Positions 4,811 through 7,352 of a DNA stretch of 7,352 nt are shown in pieces. The notes under the pieces were generated by a model, which was not told where the DNA came from, made no database searches, and worked only from the letters and a program-made list of their open reading frames with translations. The position numbers and the translations under genes are program-made. Positions within the stretch are counted from its first letter, which is position 1, and the number at the start of each line of letters is the position of its first letter. Origin of the DNA: an uncultured Leptolyngbya sp. (GTDB lineage: Bacteria > Cyanobacteriota > Cyanobacteriia > Phormidesmidales > Phormidesmidaceae); the NCBI GenBank assembly GCA_937899365.1, contig CALBPH010000055.1, forward strand, positions 1 through 7,352. The letters run 5' to 3'.

Positions 4811-7352
4811 TTAAGATATACCGTTGAGTTTCGCTAGGAACTGGTCGAGTTCTTGTTGGTTTAAATTGGCTTCTGAAAAGTCTGAGGGGGTGAAACCGCC
4901 AGCATCTGGGTTTTGGCAATGGGCAATGAGCAATCTCAACGATTCAATAAACTGTTGGGCCAGGGTTTCAACGGTGGCTCGACGGTGAATGGCCTCACTG
5001 TAGCTCCAGTCAACTTTTAGCTGACCCGCCGCAATCACGCTATTGATATCTAACCGATAGCTGCGATTACCTTGGGGACTCCGTCCTGGCCCAACGGCTT
5101 CTTGCGCGGGGGCAAAAATCGATGATGACTGCAATACCTGGTCTGTTTGCCCCAAGTAGTTAAACCGCACTTCGGCTGGTTGGGGTTGCCAGTCGGTGCG
5201 ATCGCAAAGATAGCGGAGAATGCCATAGCCAATGCCAAGGTGCGGCAGCGCCCTCAGCTGCTCTTTTAGCGCCTTCAACACATCCCCTAGTTGAGCATCA
5301 GACACCTGTTGAATGTCTAACAATATTGGGAAAATGGTTGTAAACCAGCCCACAGTGCGAGATATGTCTACATTTTCAAAGAGATCTTCTCGACCATGGC
5401 CTTCGAGATCTAAAAGGAGAGAGCGTTCTCCAGTCCAATGGGCAAAGGCCTGCACCAATGCCGTCAAAAGCACATCATTAATTTGAGTGCGATAGGCGGC
5501 CGGCACCTCCTGGAGCAGCGCTACCGTCTCCGCTTCACTCAATGTAACCGATACGGTGTGAGCTTTTTCTACAGCATTGTCATGACTAGAAAAATCTACC
5601 GGCAGCCGTACTGACGAAGACTGCTTCAGCCAATAGTCTTGTTCCTGTTGCAGACGGTCAGATTTAGCATAGTCCGTTAGCTGCTCGGCCCAATACTTAA
5701 ATGACGTGGTTTTAGGCGGAAACAGAATAGCATTTCCCTGACTCACTTGTTGATGAGCAATTTGCAGATCTTCCAATAGAATGCGCCAAGATATTCCATC
5801 CACAGCCAGGTGATGGATAATCAATAGCAAACGATTAGATTGATCAGGACCCAGGTCAAAATAGACGACCCGCATTAAGGGGCCGGAGGTGAGGTCCAAA
5901 CTAGCCTGTAGCTCAGCGGCAGTCGATGAGAGTGCCAATGTTGGATCCACCGCCTTAGACAGATCCACATGCTTAAACGGTGCTATGTCGTCCGGGGCAA
6001 CACTGTGCTGCTGCCAGTTGATTTCATGCACAAAACGCAGCCGTAAAGCGTCATGGTGTTCTAGCAATCGCTGCACAGCCTGTTCCAACTGCTCAATATT
6101 TAGGGGCTGTTTAACCTCTAACAAAATTGACTGATTCCAGTGATGAATCTCTGGCAATTGTTTTTCAAAGAACCAATGCTGAATCGGTGTCAGGGGAACG
6201 TCACCGACCACGGGGCCTTGTTCCGCCTGGACCATCTGCTGAGTGGTGGCCACTGATGCCAATTCAGCAATAGTTTGGTTTTCAAACACCTGTTTAGGCG
6301 TCAGCTTTAACCCTGCCTGGGTGGCCCTGGCAACAATTTGAATGCTGAGGATAGAGTCTCCCCCTAGTTCAAAGAAGTTGTCATGGATGCCTATTTTTTC
6401 AATGCCCAGGGTTTTGGCCCAGATCTCGGCTAATGTCTTCTCTGCCTCTGTGCCGGGGGCAACAAAGGTGGCCTGACGCTCGATCTGAACCGATTCGGGG
6501 GCAGGTAATGCCTGACGGTCCAGTTTACCATTGGGCGTTAGGGGCAATGTTTTCAGCAACACAAAGACGGCTGGGACCATATAGTCGGCCAGCATTGTCT
6601 GTAACGATTCGCGTAGCTCACTGACGACCAAATCAGATTGTTTTTCAGGGACAATATAGGCCACTAATCGGCGATTACCCGACTGTCCCTCACGGGCTAA
6701 GACGACCGTATCCCTGACGGCTGGGTGCTGTCTAATGGCACTTTCGATTTCTCCAAGCTCGATACGATAACCGCGAATTTTAACTTGGTAGTCAATCCGT
6801 CCCAGAAATTCAACAGTGCCGTCTGGTTGATAGCACCCCAGGTCTCCGGTTTTGTAGAGAACGGGCGATTGGTAGGCATCTGGCAGTGGATGGCCGATAA
6901 AAGGGTTGGGAATAAACCGTTCTGTTGTCAGTTGAGTTCGGTTTAAATACCCTCGGGCCACCCCCGCACCCCCGATGTAGATTTCCCCAGGTACCCCCCT
7001 AGGAACAGGCTGACCATCTGCATCTAACAGATAAACTTGCGCATTGGCAATGGGACGACCAATGGGGACTGTTTTTTGTTGAGGGGATCTATGGGCTAGT
7101 CTCTCTGCATCAATGGCATAGGTCAAGGCCCCAACAGTGGTTTCCGTCGGTCCATAGTGGTTAAAAATCTGGCAGCTTGACCCATAGCCATAGATTTTTT
7201 CAATCAACTGCCAGTCACAGGCCTCGCCACCTAAAATTAAGCGCTGTTTAGGTAAGATTTGCTCTGGTCGAGACGATGTTAACAGGGCTGCCAGATGGGA
7301 TGGCACTATTTTGAGACAGTCGATGGCATGGTGTTTAAAATAGTCGTCCAGG
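4811..7352 (-). CDS. NRPS, C-terminal part: A (probable Asp) - PCP - E, 5' end outside window
   Basis: The frame is open to the right edge: the codons before the GTG at 7306 read LDDYFKHHAIDCLKI, normal A-domain sequence, so this GTG is internal and the gene is partial. Numbering from that codon, A-domain motifs are A5 NHYGPTE (49-55), A6 (about 107-120), A7 YKTGD (151-155), A8 (169-188) and A10 with Lys261. A carrier domain follows, with LGGDS at 314-318 (Ser318 takes phosphopantetheine). The E domain spans about 370-800: HHLAVDG (498-504), EGHGRE (635-640), RTVGWF (650-655), FNYLGQ (715-720). The GGDS carrier form is typical before E domains. Visible specificity positions fit L-Asp, so the likely output is a D-Asp-ended peptidyl carrier. 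All seen motifs are intact. The tail ending SDFSEANLNQQELDQFLAKL resembles a C-terminal communication helix, fitting hand-over in trans to the next gene, 7 bases downstream. Stop codon is TAA. Family and domain calls are firm; the substrate is inferred. Confidence 0.96.
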   Translation of the reverse strand, partial: LDDYFKHHAIDCLKIVPSHLAALLTSSRPEQILPKQRLILGGEACDWQLIEKIYGYGSSCQIFNHYGPTETTVGALTYAIDAERLAHRSPQQKTVPIGRPIANAQVYLLDADGQPVPRGVPGEIYIGGAGVARGYLNRTQLTTERFIPNPFIGHPLPDAYQSPVLYKTGDLGCYQPDGTVEFLGRIDYQVKIRGYRIELGEIESAIRQHPAVRDTVVLAREGQSGNRRLVAYIVPEKQSDLVVSELRESLQTMLADYMVPAVFVLLKTLPLTPNGKLDRQALPAPESVQIERQATFVAPGTEAEKTLAEIWAKTLGIEKIGIHDNFFELGGDSILSIQIVARATQAGLKLTPKQVFENQTIAELASVATTQQMVQAEQGPVVGDVPLTPIQHWFFEKQLPEIHHWNQSILLEVKQPLNIEQLEQAVQRLLEHHDALRLRFVHEINWQQHSVAPDDIAPFKHVDLSKAVDPTLALSSTAAELQASLDLTSGPLMRVVYFDLGPDQSNRLLLIIHHLAVDGISWRILLEDLQIAHQQVSQGNAILFPPKTTSFKYWAEQLTDYAKSDRLQQEQDYWLKQSSSVRLPVDFSSHDNAVEKAHTVSVTLSEAETVALLQEVPAAYRTQINDVLLTALVQAFAHWTGERSLLLDLEGHGREDLFENVDISRTVGWFTTIFPILLDIQQVSDAQLGDVLKALKEQLRALPHLGIGYGILRYLCDRTDWQPQPAEVRFNYLGQTDQVLQSSSIFAPAQEAVGPGRSPQGNRSYRLDINSVIAAGQLKVDWSYSEAIHRRATVETLAQQFIESLRLLIAHCQNPDAGGFTPSDFSEANLNQQELDQFLAKLNGIS
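5198..5205. repeat. HIP1 octamer (GCGATCGC)
   Basis: Second copy of the octamer, inside the E-domain coding region. Two copies in 7.35 kb is far above the chance rate of about one in 65 kb at even base composition, which supports a cyanobacterial host. Confidence 0.8.

Noticed and set aside
7304..7306. GTG as the start codon of the rightmost NRPS gene
   Set aside because: The frame continues upstream without a stop to the window edge and encodes conserved A-domain sequence (IDCLKIVPSH), so the GTG is an internal Val codon.

Overview
The window is a stretch of a non-ribosomal peptide synthetase (NRPS) gene cluster, with all four genes on the minus strand, so transcription runs from right to left. 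Two copies of the octamer GCGATCGC (HIP1) lie in 7.35 kb. Together with GC content of roughly 45-50% (hand-counted sample lines) and the style of the NRPS proteins, this suggests a cyanobacterium. That is a reasoned guess; no marker in the window fixes the genus.

Layout in transcription order: (1) 7352-4811, the 3' part of an NRPS gene that enters from beyond the right edge. It encodes the end of an adenylation (A) domain, a peptidyl carrier (PCP) and a terminal epimerization (E) domain. (2) 4803-3409, seven bases further on, a free-standing complete condensation (C) domain of the type that follows an epimerization module. (3) 3303-2041, after a 105-base gap holding a 15-bp direct repeat, an EctB-type diaminobutyrate aminotransferase. 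(4) 2030-27, ten bases further on, an NRPS protein made of only the second half of a C domain plus an A domain. This A domain stops right after core motif A6, so it lacks motifs A7-A10 and any carrier domain.

How they may work together: the visible specificity positions of the first A domain (K, I, G, H, V, G, plus the A10 Lys) fit the aspartate code, so this module probably loads Asp and turns it to D-Asp. The free C domain is of the D-donor type that would accept this intermediate. EctB would make L-2,4-diaminobutyrate (Dab) from aspartate semialdehyde. The last A domain has an unusually acidic pocket (D-I-W-E-M-T-A-D-D) that suits a diamino acid such as Dab. The simplest reading is a D-Asp to Dab step whose C, supply enzyme and A parts lie on separate polypeptides.

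The main open question is whether gene 4 is a working split or partial protein or a decaying or interrupted one. The A domain is cut off 26 bases from the window edge, no other reading frame restores it, and the missing half could lie just outside. No RNA gene, transposase, CRISPR array or clear promoter was seen.
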